Assembly: GCF_004346925.1 (NCBI RefSeq)
Contig: NZ_CP031167.1
Coordinates: 3,678,001-3,742,000 of the forward strand
Origin: Stenotrophomonas sp. ASS1
GTDB taxonomy: Bacteria > Pseudomonadota > Gammaproteobacteria > Xanthomonadales > Xanthomonadaceae
DNA length: 64,000 nucleotides
Direction of reading: 5' to 3'
Part shown: in pieces, positions 29,977-38,681 of the stretch
Layout: the number at the start of each line of letters is the position of its first letter
Numbering within the stretch: the first letter of the stretch is position 1
Program-made: the position numbers and the translations under genes
The notes under the pieces: generated by a model
What the model was told of the DNA's origin: nothing
Database searches by the model: none
Seen by the model: only the letters and a program-made list of their open reading frames with translations

Positions 29977-31554
29977 ATGGTGTTTCGCGTTTCCATCGCA
30001 CTGGTTCTGCTTCTGGTGCTGCTTGCCGGTGTTGCACCCGGCCCCTTCAATACCGTGGTGCAGTCGGTACTGGCCGATGTCATCCGCAGTGTCGGCTGGC
30101 TCTATCTTCTGGTCGTGTTCCTGGCACTGACGTTCCTGATGTACCTGGCATTCGGTCGCTTCGGCAACCTGCGCATCGGCGGTGAAGATGCCGAGCCGGA
30201 GTTCTCGCGCGCCAGCTGGATGTCGATGCTGTTCGCCGCCGGCATGGGCATCGGCCTGGTGTTCTGGGGCGCCGCCGAGCCGATTTCCCACTTCACCAAG
30301 CCTCCGGAAGGCCTCGCACCGCAGAGCATGGACGCGGCGCGGGCTTCGATGCGCTATGCATTCTTCCATTGGGGCCTGCATCCATGGGCAATCTACGCGC
30401 TGATCGGCCTGGCGATGGCCTGGTTCCAGTTCAACCGCAATGGCCGTGGACTGGTCAGTGACATGCTGCAACCGATCATCGGCCGGCACCATCGCGGCTG
30501 GATCGGACGCGTGGTCAACATCGCCGCGGTTGTTGCCACTGCCATTGGCGTGGCCACCACGCTGGGCTTCGGCACCATCCAGATCGCTGCCGGCATGGAA
30601 CGCGTGTTCGGCCTGCACGCGGGTGTGCCACTGCAGCTGACCATCATCGCCATCGCGTTCGTGCTGTACATGGCGTCCACCGCCAGCGGAGTCGAGCGCG
30701 GGGTGAAGTGGCTGTCCAACTTCAACCTTGCGCTGGCCGCGCTTCTTGCGGCCACCGTACTGGTGCTGGGCCCGACCGGATTCATCTTCGATACGTTCAC
30801 CACCACACTGGGGTCGTACCTCAACCAGTTGGTGACGATGAGCCTGCGCATGTCGCCGTTCTCGGGCAGCACATGGGTAGCGGACTGGACCATCTTCTAC
30901 TGGGCGTGGTGGATTTCCTGGGCCCCGTTCGTCGGCTCGTTCATCGCGCGCATCTCGCGTGGGCGCAGCGTCCGCGAGTTCGTCATCGGCGTCGTGCTGG
31001 CACCCACGGTGCTGGGCTTCTTCTGGTTCGCGGTGTTTGGTGGTACTGCGCTGTGGGCGCAGATCTTCGGCCACGCCGACCTGGTGCAGGCGCTGGGCAA
31101 TGGCTATGAAACGGTGCTGTTCACCCTGTTTGACAGCATGCCGCTGCCCTTGCTGCTTTCCTGCATCGCACTGGTGCTGCTGATGATCTTCTTCGTGACA
31201 TCAGCCGATTCGGCGGTGCTGGTACTGGCCAGCATGTCCACTGACGAGGCAGGCGATCCGCCGTTGAAGCGCAAGCTGGCCTGGGGCATCGCGGTGGCGC
31301 TGATCGCAGCGGCGTTGCTGCTGGCCGGTGGCCTGGATGCACTGCAGGGCATGATCACGATTGCGGCGTTGCCATTCGCGCTGCTGATGGTGCTGGTGAT
31401 GGTGTCGCTGTACCGGGTGCTGGACCAGGAGTACACGCGCGAGCGGCGGCAGGCGCAGCGCCAGCGGCATATGATCGATGCGTGGATCGCGCGCGAGATG
31501 GCGGCGCAGGAGGAGACCCAGGCGGAGGCGGCGCGCGCGCACGATCAGGATTGA
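29977..31554 (+). CDS. BCCT-family transporter (betaine/choline/carnitine type)
   Basis: The 525-residue protein has 12 predicted helices. GMGIGLVFWGAAEPISHF holds the GxGxG motif seen in Na+-coupled members such as BetP, whereas the proton-coupled BetT has an Asp there. The tryptophan signature FYWAWWISWAPFVGSFIARI follows in helix 8, and FVTSADSAVLVLASM lies later. The start at 29977 follows GGAGAAGC; the longer upstream frame from GTG 29818 lacks membrane character. The C-terminal tail is short, charged and Gln/Arg-rich. Likely role: uptake of glycine betaine or a related compatible solute. Confidence 0.9.
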   Translation: MVFRVSIALVLLLVLLAGVAPGPFNTVVQSVLADVIRSVGWLYLLVVFLALTFLMYLAFGRFGNLRIGGEDAEPEFSRASWMSMLFAAGMGIGLVFWGAAEPISHFTKPPEGLAPQSMDAARASMRYAFFHWGLHPWAIYALIGLAMAWFQFNRNGRGLVSDMLQPIIGRHHRGWIGRVVNIAAVVATAIGVATTLGFGTIQIAAGMERVFGLHAGVPLQLTIIAIAFVLYMASTASGVERGVKWLSNFNLALAALLAATVLVLGPTGFIFDTFTTTLGSYLNQLVTMSLRMSPFSGSTWVADWTIFYWAWWISWAPFVGSFIARISRGRSVREFVIGVVLAPTVLGFFWFAVFGGTALWAQIFGHADLVQALGNGYETVLFTLFDSMPLPLLLSCIALVLLMIFFVTSADSAVLVLASMSTDEAGDPPLKRKLAWGIAVALIAAALLLAGGLDALQGMITIAALPFALLMVLVMVSLYRVLDQEYTRERRQAQRQRHMIDAWIAREMAAQEETQAEAARAHDQD

Positions 31555-31639
31555 GGGGGTTTTGCAGCCTGCGGCTGCACTGCTTTTCTTTCAAGCAAGA
31601 GCAAGTTCAAAAGCCAGAGCGGCTCTGGGTTACTGCTGG

Positions 31640-31748
31640 TTTGGCGGGGCGGTGTGGGCTGGCAGGACACGCCGTAAACCCGTCCATGGGGGCTCGATGG
31701 CGCCATCCATGGCGCCAACGGTCCTGCCAGCCCACACCGCCCCACCCC
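31640..31748 (-). repeat. Long inverted repeat with conserved core, copy 1
   Basis: Arms GGGGCGGTGTGGGCTGGCAG and CTGCCAGCCCACACCGCCCC enclose a core that, read on the minus strand, contains GGCGCCATGGATGGCGCC, then ATCGAGCCCCCATGGACGGG and TTTACGGCGT. It begins about 90 bases after the BCCT stop. A second copy with different arms but a similar core lies at 31945. Possibly a transcript-end structure of the xanthomonads. Confidence 0.6.
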
Positions 31749-31775
31749 CGACAGTTTCCGTGTGACGGTGGGTTT

Positions 31776-31856
31776 TCCACGCCATGCGTGGATGAGGTGT
31801 ATCGGAAAACAAGAAGGGGGCGGATTCGTTTTCCTCCGGAAAACGGATCCGACCCC
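31776..31856. repeat. SMAG stem and GGGGTCGGATCC-type palindrome
   Basis: TTCCACGCCATGCGTGGATG is a SMAG stem lacking GTAG. From 31816 a palindrome opens GGGGCGGATTCGTTTTCC and closes GGAAAACGGATCCGACCCC, the same family as the element at 12640. Confidence 0.6.
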
Positions 31857-31944
31857 AACTCACAGCACGCGGCTGTTGCTGCTGCCTTTGCTTTTGATCT
31901 TCTTCTTTCTCTTCCTGCGGTGGCAGCCACAGGAAACTGTCCGT

Positions 31945-32053
31945 GGCCGGGCGGGTGGATTGGCTGGGGGCGTGAGCCGCATGGATGCGGCGACCGAGCT
32001 TACATGGACGTACTTGCAGCGGCCCCCAGACAATCCACCCGCCCGGCCAAACC
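31945..32053 (+). repeat. Long inverted repeat with conserved core, copy 2
   Basis: Arms GGGCGGGTGGATTGGCTGGG and, at the other end, GCCCCCAGACAATCCACCCG are complementary with one bulge. The core holds GAGCCGCATGGATGCGGCGA, then CCGAGCTTACATGGACGTAC and TTGCAGCGG. Compared with copy 1 the core layout (hairpin around ATGGAT, then GAGC-CATGGACG) is kept, while both arms differ and remain self-complementary. Orientation is opposite to copy 1. The rest of 31555-32105 shows no gene. Confidence 0.6.
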
Positions 32054-32105
32054 CAGCTTTACGGAATCCACCGCAGAGGGGGCTCCGCCCGGTGGCCGGG
32101 AAACC

Positions 32106-33824
32106 TCAATACCCCGCCGCCTGCCCATCCTTTCGACTCTCAGACGCACCGTAGTAAACGCCGGATTCCGGATCACGCATGATCGCCTGATACCCGCCAT
32201 ACGGACCGTCGGCGAACACGATGCGATGCCCCTTGCGCATCAGCGCACGCACCGTCTCATACGGGAAGCCGGTTTCCAGATTCACCTCACCACCGTCGGT
32301 CATCGCCGTGGCCTGCCCGGTCGGTTCGGTCGAGCCTTCATGCTGGATGCGCGGTGCATCACCGGCCTCCTGCAGGTTCATGCCGAAGTCCACCAGGTTC
32401 ATCACGATCTGCGCGTGGCCCTGCGGCTGCATCGCGCCGCCCATCACGCCGAAGCTGGCATACGGCTTGCCGCCCTTGGTGATGAACGCCGGGATGATGG
32501 TCTGGAACGGGCGCTTGCCCGGTGCATAGCCGTTGGGATGATTCTTCTGCAGCACGAACATCTCGCCACGATCCTGCAGGATGAAGCCCAGCCCTGGCGG
32601 CGCCATGCCGCTGCCCATGCCGCGGTAATTGGACTGTATCAACGACACCATCATGCCGTCGGCGTCAGCCACGGTCATGTAGATGGTGTCGCCCTCCTCC
32701 AGCTGCTTCGGCGTGCCCGGTTGCACTTCCTTCAGCGCCTTGTCCATCGAGATCAGCGCGCGGCGCTGTGCGGCGTACTCCTTGGAGATCAGCTTCTGCA
32801 CCGGCGCCGGCTGGAACGCCATGTCGGCATAGAAGCGCGCACGGTCGGCGAAGGCCAGCTTCTTCGCTTCAACGAACAGGTGCACATGCTCCGGTGAACC
32901 GAACGGGATCTTCGAGAAGTCGTAGCCTTCCAGCACGTTGAGGATCTGCAGCGCGGCGATGCCCTGGCTGTTCGGCGGCAGCTCCCACACGTCGTAGCCA
33001 CGGTAGTTGCTGCTGACCGGTTCGACCCACTCACCGTGGTGGTCGGCCATGTCCTGGTAGCTCAGGAAGCCGCCGTTGGCCTTGAAGTAGTCGCCGATGG
33101 TGCGGGCGATATCGCCCTTGTAGAAGGCATCACGACCGCCGTCGGCGATTTTCTGCAGCGTGCTGGCCAGATTCGGGTTCTTCCACATCTCGCCCTTGCG
33201 CGGGGCGTGGCCGTTGATCGTGAACTGTTCCTTGAACCCCGGATACTGCGACAGCTTGGGCACCGAGCGGTCCCAGTAGTAGGCGATCACCTCAGCCACC
33301 GGGTGACCCTCGCGGGCGTAACGGATGGCCGGTGCCAGGTTGTCCGCCATCGGCTTGCGGCCGAAGCGGTCGTGCAGTGCGAACCAGCCGTCGACAGCGC
33401 CCGGTACCGACACCGGCAGTGGACCGGTGGCCGGGATGTCCTTCAGGCCACGGCGCTGGAACTCGGCCAGGGTGAGCGACTTCGGCGAGCGGCCCGAGCC
33501 GTTGTAGCCGTAGAGCTTCTGCGTCTTCGGGTCCCACACGATGGCGAACAGGTCGCCGCCGATGCCGTTGCCGGTGGGCTCCATCAGGCCAAGCGCGGCG
33601 TTGGCGGCAATCGCCGCGTCCACCGCCGAGCCACCGCCCTTCATCACGTCCAGCGCGATCTGGGTGGCCAGCGGCTGTGAAGTGGCAGCCATCGCATGCG
33701 GGGCGATCACCTCCGAACGCGTGGCAAAGGTGTGGCCGGTGATGCGGTCGGCGGCGGAAGACAGTGCGGGCACAGCGGCCAGCAGAGCAGCGGCCAGCAG
33801 GGAACGGGCAAGGCGTCGGGACAC
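32106..33824 (-). CDS. ggt: Gamma-glutamyltransferase (glutathione hydrolase)
   Basis: The periplasmic enzyme removes the gamma-glutamyl group of glutathione and related peptides. I choose GTG 33824, preceded by GGAACCCGACC, because it opens a good signal peptide (SRRLARSLLAAALLAAVPAL then SSAAD), giving 572 residues. ATG starts at 33878 and 33899 would add charged residues before it. GNGIGGDLFAIVWD and SGRSPKSLT fit the large subunit. EEGDTIYMTVADADGMMVS contains the Thr expected to be the autocleavage nucleophile at the small-subunit start, and GGAMQPQGHAQIVMNLVDFG follows. Confidence 0.93.
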   Translation of the reverse strand: MSRRLARSLLAAALLAAVPALSSAADRITGHTFATRSEVIAPHAMAATSQPLATQIALDVMKGGGSAVDAAIAANAALGLMEPTGNGIGGDLFAIVWDPKTQKLYGYNGSGRSPKSLTLAEFQRRGLKDIPATGPLPVSVPGAVDGWFALHDRFGRKPMADNLAPAIRYAREGHPVAEVIAYYWDRSVPKLSQYPGFKEQFTINGHAPRKGEMWKNPNLASTLQKIADGGRDAFYKGDIARTIGDYFKANGGFLSYQDMADHHGEWVEPVSSNYRGYDVWELPPNSQGIAALQILNVLEGYDFSKIPFGSPEHVHLFVEAKKLAFADRARFYADMAFQPAPVQKLISKEYAAQRRALISMDKALKEVQPGTPKQLEEGDTIYMTVADADGMMVSLIQSNYRGMGSGMAPPGLGFILQDRGEMFVLQKNHPNGYAPGKRPFQTIIPAFITKGGKPYASFGVMGGAMQPQGHAQIVMNLVDFGMNLQEAGDAPRIQHEGSTEPTGQATAMTDGGEVNLETGFPYETVRALMRKGHRIVFADGPYGGYQAIMRDPESGVYYGASESRKDGQAAGY

Positions 33825-34126
33825 GGTCGGGTTCCGATGGAAGGGTGGTCCCTCGATCTTCGCCGCTGCGGCCTGCATGCGGTATCGGGCAGAGGTCATG
33901 GACGCTGATCCTGGGGTGGGTGCGGAAGGTCCGCACCCGCCAAGGCGAAAACCCGCCGGATTCCGCGCAAAAATCGCGCTGAAAGGAGTGAATTCGGGTT
34001 CACCGAAACACTTTCAGCGGCAACCATCCTTGTGCCACAAGCGATTGCGCTGGATGCAGCGGAAACCTATAAAAATTCCGTCGCGAGGGTTGACATCACC
34101 AAAACGGCTGTGTTTCTCTCGATCAC
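33825..34126. promoter_or_regulatory. Divergent promoter region ggt / ilv operon
   Basis: For the plus strand the best promoter is TTGCGC (34045-34050), 17-base spacer, TATAAA (34068-34073), predicting a start near 34080. TTGACA at 34090-34095 is a second possible -35 box with a poor -10. The ggt promoter must lie between 33825 and about 34000. I see nothing else in the gap. Confidence 0.5.
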
Positions 34127-34255
34127 ATGTTGCATCACAACACGCCACCGCGAACCCATATCGAAGCCGCCGACACCGGCGCCGCCTCGCTGCGTTCGAT
34201 TCTTGTGCTCGTACTTATTACCCAACCAACAGGTGCGGGACGAGCCAGCGTGTAA
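34127..34255 (+). CDS. ilvL: Leader peptide of the ilv-leu operon
   Basis: A 42-codon ORF too short for routine gene calling. Codons 25-32 (34199-34222) spell ILVLVLIT, a run of the three amino acids made by the downstream operon. The stop codon (34253) lies 30 bases before an intrinsic terminator. This is the layout of ribosome-mediated attenuation as in ilvGMEDA or leu of enterobacteria: starved ribosomes stall in the run and change RNA folding. No strong ribosome site is visible before the ATG. Confidence 0.85.
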   Translation: MLHHNTPPRTHIEAADTGAASLRSILVLVLITQPTGAGRASV

Positions 34256-34312
34256 GCAACAAACACACCGGAACTCTTCAAAAACCCGCACCCGCCCCGG
34301 TGCGGGTTTTTT
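34232..34312 (+). terminator. Attenuator of the ilv-leu operon: antiterminator and terminator arms
   Basis: The terminator pairs AAACCCGCACC (34282-34292) with GGTGCGGGTTT (34299-34309), loop CGCCCC, then a T-run. GGTGCGGG also occurs at 34232-34239 inside the leader ORF and can pair with the same CCCGCACC (34285-34292), which would block the terminator. A ribosome stalled at 34199-34222 leaves 34232-34239 free (readthrough); one reaching the stop codon covers it (termination). Confidence 0.85.
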
Positions 34313-34344
34313 CATTTCAGGACCTGGTTTCAGACGCAACCACC

Positions 34345-34446
34345 ATGCACAACGCCGATCGCACAACCCGGACCTGCACCACCGCGACGCCTCGTGGTGG
34401 CTGTGCCTGTGCAACGCGCGGCGCCTCCTCCACCGCTTTCCCCTGA
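34345..34446 (+). CDS. Possible second leader ORF, threonine-rich
   Basis: A 33-codon ORF with eight Thr codons ([11 protein letters not shown] early, then [12 protein letters not shown]) ends two bases before a second terminator-like hairpin. The ribosome site is weak. GGTGG at 34396-34400 can pair with CCACC either upstream (near 34378) or downstream (34430-34434), giving alternative folds within it. Threonine is the substrate of IlvA in this operon, so a role in sensing threonine is conceivable, but I have only the sequence pattern. Confidence 0.35.
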   Translation: MHNADRTTRTCTTATPRGGCACATRGASSTAFP

Positions 34447-34447
34447 C

Positions 34448-34488
34448 CGGCCGGCACGTCACCTCGACGACCGGCCGTTCTTTTTTCT
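34448..34488 (+). terminator. Second intrinsic terminator before ilvC
   Basis: CGGCCGG (34448-34454) pairs with CCGGCCG (34471-34477), with an inner CGTC/GACG helix, and TTCTTTTTTC follows. It lies only 24 bases before the ilvC start, so every ilv transcript must pass it. Together with the attenuator at 34282 it makes two terminators in series. Confidence 0.7.
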
Positions 34489-34511
34489 TCCCACCGCAAG
34501 GAACCTCCCCC

Positions 34512-35486
34512 ATGAGCACCAACGACCTGCCCCAGACCAAGATCGCCGTCATCGGCTACGGCAGCCAGGGCCGCGCCCACGCGCTGAACCTGCGTGAATC
34601 CGGCTTCGATGTGGTGGTAGGCCTGCGTCCGGGCGGCCCGACCGAAGCCAAGGCGCAGGCCGATGGCTTCACCGTGATCGCGCCCGCTGAAGCGGTGAAA
34701 GACGCCGACCTGGTCGCCGTGCTGACCCCGGACATGGTGCAGAAGAAGCTCTACAACGACGTGCTGGCGCCGAACATGAAGCAGGGCGCCTGCCTGCTGT
34801 TCGCGCATGGCCTGAACGTGCACTACGGCATGATCGAGCCGCGCGCCGACCTGGACGTGGTGCTGGTTGCGCCGAAGGGCCCGGGTGCGCTGGTGCGTCG
34901 TGAGTATGAGATCGGGCGCGGCGTACCGTGCATCTGGGCGGTCTACCAGGATGTCAGCGGCAAGGCTGCGCAGCACGCGCAGGCCTATGCGGCCGGCCTC
35001 GGCGGCGCTCGCGCCAACCTGATCCAGACCACCTTCAAGGAAGAGACCGAGACCGATCTGTTCGGCGAGCAGGCGGTGCTGTGCGGCGGTGCCTCGGCAC
35101 TGGTGCAGGCCGGTTTCGAAACCCTGGTCGAAGCCGGCTACCAGCCGGAGATCGCCTACTACGAAGTACTGCACGAACTGAAGCTGATCGTCGACCTGTT
35201 CTATGAAGGCGGCATCTCGCGCATGCTGGAGTTCATCTCCGAGACCGCGCAGTACGGCGACTACGTCAGCGGCCCGCGCGTGATCGACGCCGGCACCAAG
35301 GCGCGCATGAAGGAGGTGCTGAAGGACATCCAGGACGGCACCTTCACCAAGAACTGGGTGGCCGAGTACGAAGCGGGCCTGCCGAACTACAACAGGTTCA
35401 AGCAGGCCGACCTGGAGCACCCGATCGAAAAGGTGGGCAAGGAACTGCGCGCCAAGATGGTCTGGTTGCAAGGACAGGCCGCGTAA
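34512..35486 (+). CDS. ilvC: Ketol-acid reductoisomerase
   Basis: IlvC isomerises and reduces 2-acetolactate or 2-aceto-2-hydroxybutyrate with NAD(P)H and Mg2+. The 324-residue class I enzyme has the Rossmann motif [20 protein letters not shown], then [35 protein letters not shown] and [15 protein letters not shown] (metal and substrate ligands). The true start [10 protein letters not shown] at 34512 lies after the second terminator. First structural gene of a nine- to ten-gene operon. Confidence 0.97.
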   Translation: MSTNDLPQTKIAVIGYGSQGRAHALNLRESGFDVVVGLRPGGPTEAKAQADGFTVIAPAEAVKDADLVAVLTPDMVQKKLYNDVLAPNMKQGACLLFAHGLNVHYGMIEPRADLDVVLVAPKGPGALVRREYEIGRGVPCIWAVYQDVSGKAAQHAQAYAAGLGGARANLIQTTFKEETETDLFGEQAVLCGGASALVQAGFETLVEAGYQPEIAYYEVLHELKLIVDLFYEGGISRMLEFISETAQYGDYVSGPRVIDAGTKARMKEVLKDIQDGTFTKNWVAEYEAGLPNYNRFKQADLEHPIEKVGKELRAKMVWLQGQAA

Positions 35487-35525
35487 ACGCGCGGCCCTCC
35501 CCCACCCGCTTTGCAAGGTTCCCCC

Positions 35526-37262
35526 ATGAACTCTTCCACACATCGCAGCGCGCCGCCCAACGGCGCGCGCTGGCTGACCCAGGCGCTGGAGGCCGAGGGC
35601 GTCCACACGCTGTTCGGCTATCCCGGCGGCACCATCATGCCGTTCTACGACGCGCTGGTGGATTCGTCGCTGAAGCACGTCCTGGTGCGCCATGAGCAGG
35701 GCGCGGCACTGGCCGCCAATGGCTTTGCCCGCGCCAGCAACCAGGTCGGCGTCTGCGTGGCCACCTCCGGCCCGGGCGCCTCCAACCTGGTCACCGGCAT
35801 CGCCGACGCGATGCTGGATTCGGTGCCGATGGTCTGCATCACCGGCCAGGTCGCCACACCGCTGCTGGGCACCGACGCGTTCCAGGAACTGGACGTGTTT
35901 GGCCTGACCCTGCCGATCGTCAAGCACAGCTGGCTGGTGCGCAGTGTCGACGATCTGCCGCGCGTGGTCGCCGATGCGTTCCGCATCGCCCGCGAGGGCC
36001 GGCCCGGCCCGGTGCTGATCGACCTGCCCAAGGACGTGCAGCTGGCCGATGCCAGCCATCTGCCGGTGCATGTGCCGAGCAGCGTCGAGCCTCCGCCTGC
36101 GCCCGCCGAAGCGGCCATCGCCGAGGCCATCGCCGCACTGGCGGCCGCCGAAAAGCCGGTGGTCTACGCCGGTGGCGGCATCGCGCTGGGCGATGCGGTG
36201 CAGGACCTGCGCGATTTCGTCGAGGCCAGCGCCATCCCCACCGTGATGACCCTGCGCGGGCTGGGCGCGCTGCCGGCCAACCACCCGCAGTCGCTGGGCA
36301 TGCTGGGCATGCATGGCACCCGCGCGGCCAACATGGCGGTGCAGGAAAGCGACCTGCTGCTGGTGCTGGGTGCACGCTTCGACGACCGTGCCACCGGCAA
36401 GCTGGCCGAATTCGCACCGTTCGCCCGCGTCGTCCACATCGATGCCGACGCCTACGAGATCTCCAAGCTGCGCAGCGCCGATGTCGCCGTACCCGGCAAT
36501 GTCGGCCATGCCATCCGCGCCCTGCGTGCGGCCTTCCCCTCCCCCAAGGCCCACCAGGACGCATGGCGCAAGCGCTGTGCACAGCATCGCGATCGTTTCG
36601 CAGCGCGCTACGACGCACCGGGCCAGCACATCTACGCCCCGGCGCTGCTGAAGCGCCTGAGCGAACTGGCACCGGCCGATGCGGTGATCGCCTGCGATGT
36701 CGGCCAGCACCAGATGTGGGTGGCGCAGCACTGCCGCTTCAACCACCCGCGCAACCACCTGACCAGTGGCGCGCTGGGCACCATGGGCTTCGGCCTGCCG
36801 GCAGCGATGGGTGCGCAGTTCGCCTGCCCCGATCGCACCGTGGTGCTGGTGTCCGGCGACGGCAGCTTCATGATGAACGTGCAGGAGCTGGCCACCATCG
36901 CGCGTTGCCGCCTGCCGGTGAAGATCGTGCTGCTGGACAACAGTTCGCTGGGCATGGTGCGGCAGTGGCAGGAGCTGTTCTTCGCCGAGCGTTACAGCGA
37001 GATCGACCTGTCCGACAACCCGGACTTCGTGGCGCTGGCGCAGGTGTTCGGCATTGCCGCGACCCGCATCGACGCGCGAGATGACGTCGAGGGTGGGCTG
37101 GCCGCGCTGCTGGCCGAGCCCGGCCCCGCGCTGCTGCACGTGGCCATCGATGCACGCGCCAACGTGTGGCCACTGGTGCCGCCGAACACCGCCAACAGCA
37201 CGATGCTGGAAAGCAACCCTGCCCATGCCCGCCAGGAGATCCCCAATGCAATACCGGCTTGA
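35526..37262 (+). CDS. ilvG: Acetolactate synthase large subunit
   Basis: The catalytic subunit condenses pyruvate with pyruvate or 2-oxobutyrate using TPP and FAD. The 578-residue product shows FGYPGGTIMPFYDALVDS, VRHEQGAALAANGFARAS with the catalytic Glu, ATSGPGASNLVTGIADAM, and the TPP motif SGDGSFMMNVQELATIA. The start at 35526 follows GCAAGGTTCCCCC, which has a weak ribosome site. Its stop overlaps ilvM by 17 bases. Pairing with the short IlvM-type subunit marks it as an isozyme II-like enzyme. Confidence 0.96.
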   Translation: MNSSTHRSAPPNGARWLTQALEAEGVHTLFGYPGGTIMPFYDALVDSSLKHVLVRHEQGAALAANGFARASNQVGVCVATSGPGASNLVTGIADAMLDSVPMVCITGQVATPLLGTDAFQELDVFGLTLPIVKHSWLVRSVDDLPRVVADAFRIAREGRPGPVLIDLPKDVQLADASHLPVHVPSSVEPPPAPAEAAIAEAIAALAAAEKPVVYAGGGIALGDAVQDLRDFVEASAIPTVMTLRGLGALPANHPQSLGMLGMHGTRAANMAVQESDLLLVLGARFDDRATGKLAEFAPFARVVHIDADAYEISKLRSADVAVPGNVGHAIRALRAAFPSPKAHQDAWRKRCAQHRDRFAARYDAPGQHIYAPALLKRLSELAPADAVIACDVGQHQMWVAQHCRFNHPRNHLTSGALGTMGFGLPAAMGAQFACPDRTVVLVSGDGSFMMNVQELATIARCRLPVKIVLLDNSSLGMVRQWQELFFAERYSEIDLSDNPDFVALAQVFGIAATRIDARDDVEGGLAALLAEPGPALLHVAIDARANVWPLVPPNTANSTMLESNPAHARQEIPNAIPA

Positions 37263-37497
37263 CCTGGTGCTGCACCCGGCCGAAGGCGCACTGCTGCGCG
37301 TGATCGGCATGGCCGAACGCCGTGGCTTCGCACCGCGTGCGATCAGCGGTGCGCCGGTGGCCGACGACGATGGCCGCTGGCACCTGCAGCTGGTGGTGGA
37401 TGGCCAGCGCCCGGCGGAAACGCTGTGCCGGCAGATCGAGAAGATCTACGACTGCGTGTCCGTGCAGGTCACCGCCGTGGAAGGAGCATCCGTATGA
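37246..37497 (+). CDS. ilvM: Acetolactate synthase small (regulatory) subunit
   Basis: The 83-residue ACT-domain protein MQYRLDLVLHPAEGALLRVI, with MAERRGFAPRAIS and VDGQRPAETLCRQIEKIYDC, is the IlvM-type short small subunit. It starts inside the end of ilvG after CCAGGAGATCCCCA, so it is translationally coupled. Such short subunits activate the large subunit; in E. coli isozyme II is valine-resistant. Confidence 0.92.
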   Translation: MQYRLDLVLHPAEGALLRVIGMAERRGFAPRAISGAPVADDDGRWHLQLVVDGQRPAETLCRQIEKIYDCVSVQVTAVEGASV

Positions 37498-37607
37498 ACA
37501 CCCGTACCGTAGTGACCACGGTGCCGGTACGGAGGCGTCTTCTTCGCCGCCCGTGCCCGCATGCGGCGGTCGCCTGCACCCCGCTGGTGGCCCATGCCGG
37601 CCGCTGA
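37494..37607 (+). CDS. Coupled 37-residue ORF between ilvM and ilvA
   Basis: The ATG overlaps the ilvM stop (ATGA) and has a good ribosome site (GGAAGGAGCATCCGT). The peptide starts MNTRTVVTTVPVRRRLLRRP and ends PLVAHAGR, overlapping the ilvA start region by 14 bases. It is basic, and its N-terminus is rich in Thr and Val. It may be a translated coupler that hands ribosomes to ilvA, a small protein, or the N-terminal remnant of a frameshifted start. Frame differs from ilvA, whose own start has no strong ribosome site. Confidence 0.5.
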   Translation: MNTRTVVTTVPVRRRLLRRPCPHAAVACTPLVAHAGR

Positions 37608-38681
37608 TGCCAGCCAGGAAAGCGATGTCGGCGACGTAAGCGTCGCCGACGTACTGGCGGCGCAGGCCCGGCTGCGCCGCTTCCTGCCGCCCACCCCGCT
37701 GCACCATGCCGAGCGCTTCGGCACCTGGCTGAAGCTGGAGAACCTGCAGCGCACCGGGTCCTACAAAGTGCGCGGCGCGTTGAACGCGCTGCTGGCCGGC
37801 CGCGAGCGCGGCGATACCCGGCCGGTGATCTGCGCCTCGGCCGGCAACCATGCGCAGGGCGTGGCGTGGGCGGCCTACCGCCTGGACGTACCGGCCATCA
37901 CCGTGATGCCGCATGGCGCGCCCGCCACCAAGATCGCCGGCGTCGCCCACTGGGGCGCGACCGTGCGCCAGCACGGCACGAGCTATGACGAGGCCTACGC
38001 CTTCGCGGTTGAACTGGCACAACGCCACGGCTACCGCTTCCTGTCCGCGTTCGACGATGCCGATGTGATCGCCGGCCAGGGCACGGTCGGCATCGAGCTG
38101 GCCGCACACGCGCCGGACGTGGTGATCGTGCCGATCGGCGGCGGCGGTCTGGCCTCCGGCGTTGCATTGGCACTGAAATCACAGGGCGTGCGCGTGGTCG
38201 GCGCGCAGGTGGAGGGCGTGGATTCGATGGCGCGTGCGATCCATGGCGACGTGCGCGAGATCGCCCCCGTCGCCTCGCTGGCCGACGGCGTGCGGGTGAA
38301 GATTCCCGGCTTCCTGACCCGCCGCCTGTGCACCTCGCTGCTGGACGACGTAGTGATCGTGCGCGAAGCCGAGCTGCGCGAAACCCTGGTCCGGCTGGCA
38401 CTGGAAGAACACATCATCGCCGAGGGTGCCGGTGCGTTGGCGCTGGCGGCCGGCCGCCGCGTCGCCGGCCGCCGCAAGTGCGCGGTGGTCTCCGGCGGCA
38501 ACATCGATGCCGGTGTCCTGGCCGGCCTGCTCACCGACATCCGTCCGCGCCCGCCACGCAAACCGCGGCGACGGCGCAGTGAAACCCTGCGCTCGCCGGC
38601 CAAGGCCAGCGCGCCCGCATCCCCCACCTCTTCCCCTTCCCCCCTGAAAGCCGTCGCACCCGCTGTCGAGGAGATTTCCCT

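Noticed and set aside
34317..37310. 997-residue open frame on the minus strand opposite ilvC and ilvG
   Set aside because: GC-rich shadow: His/Gln/Arg/Val-rich composition without domain motifs, opposite well-identified genes.
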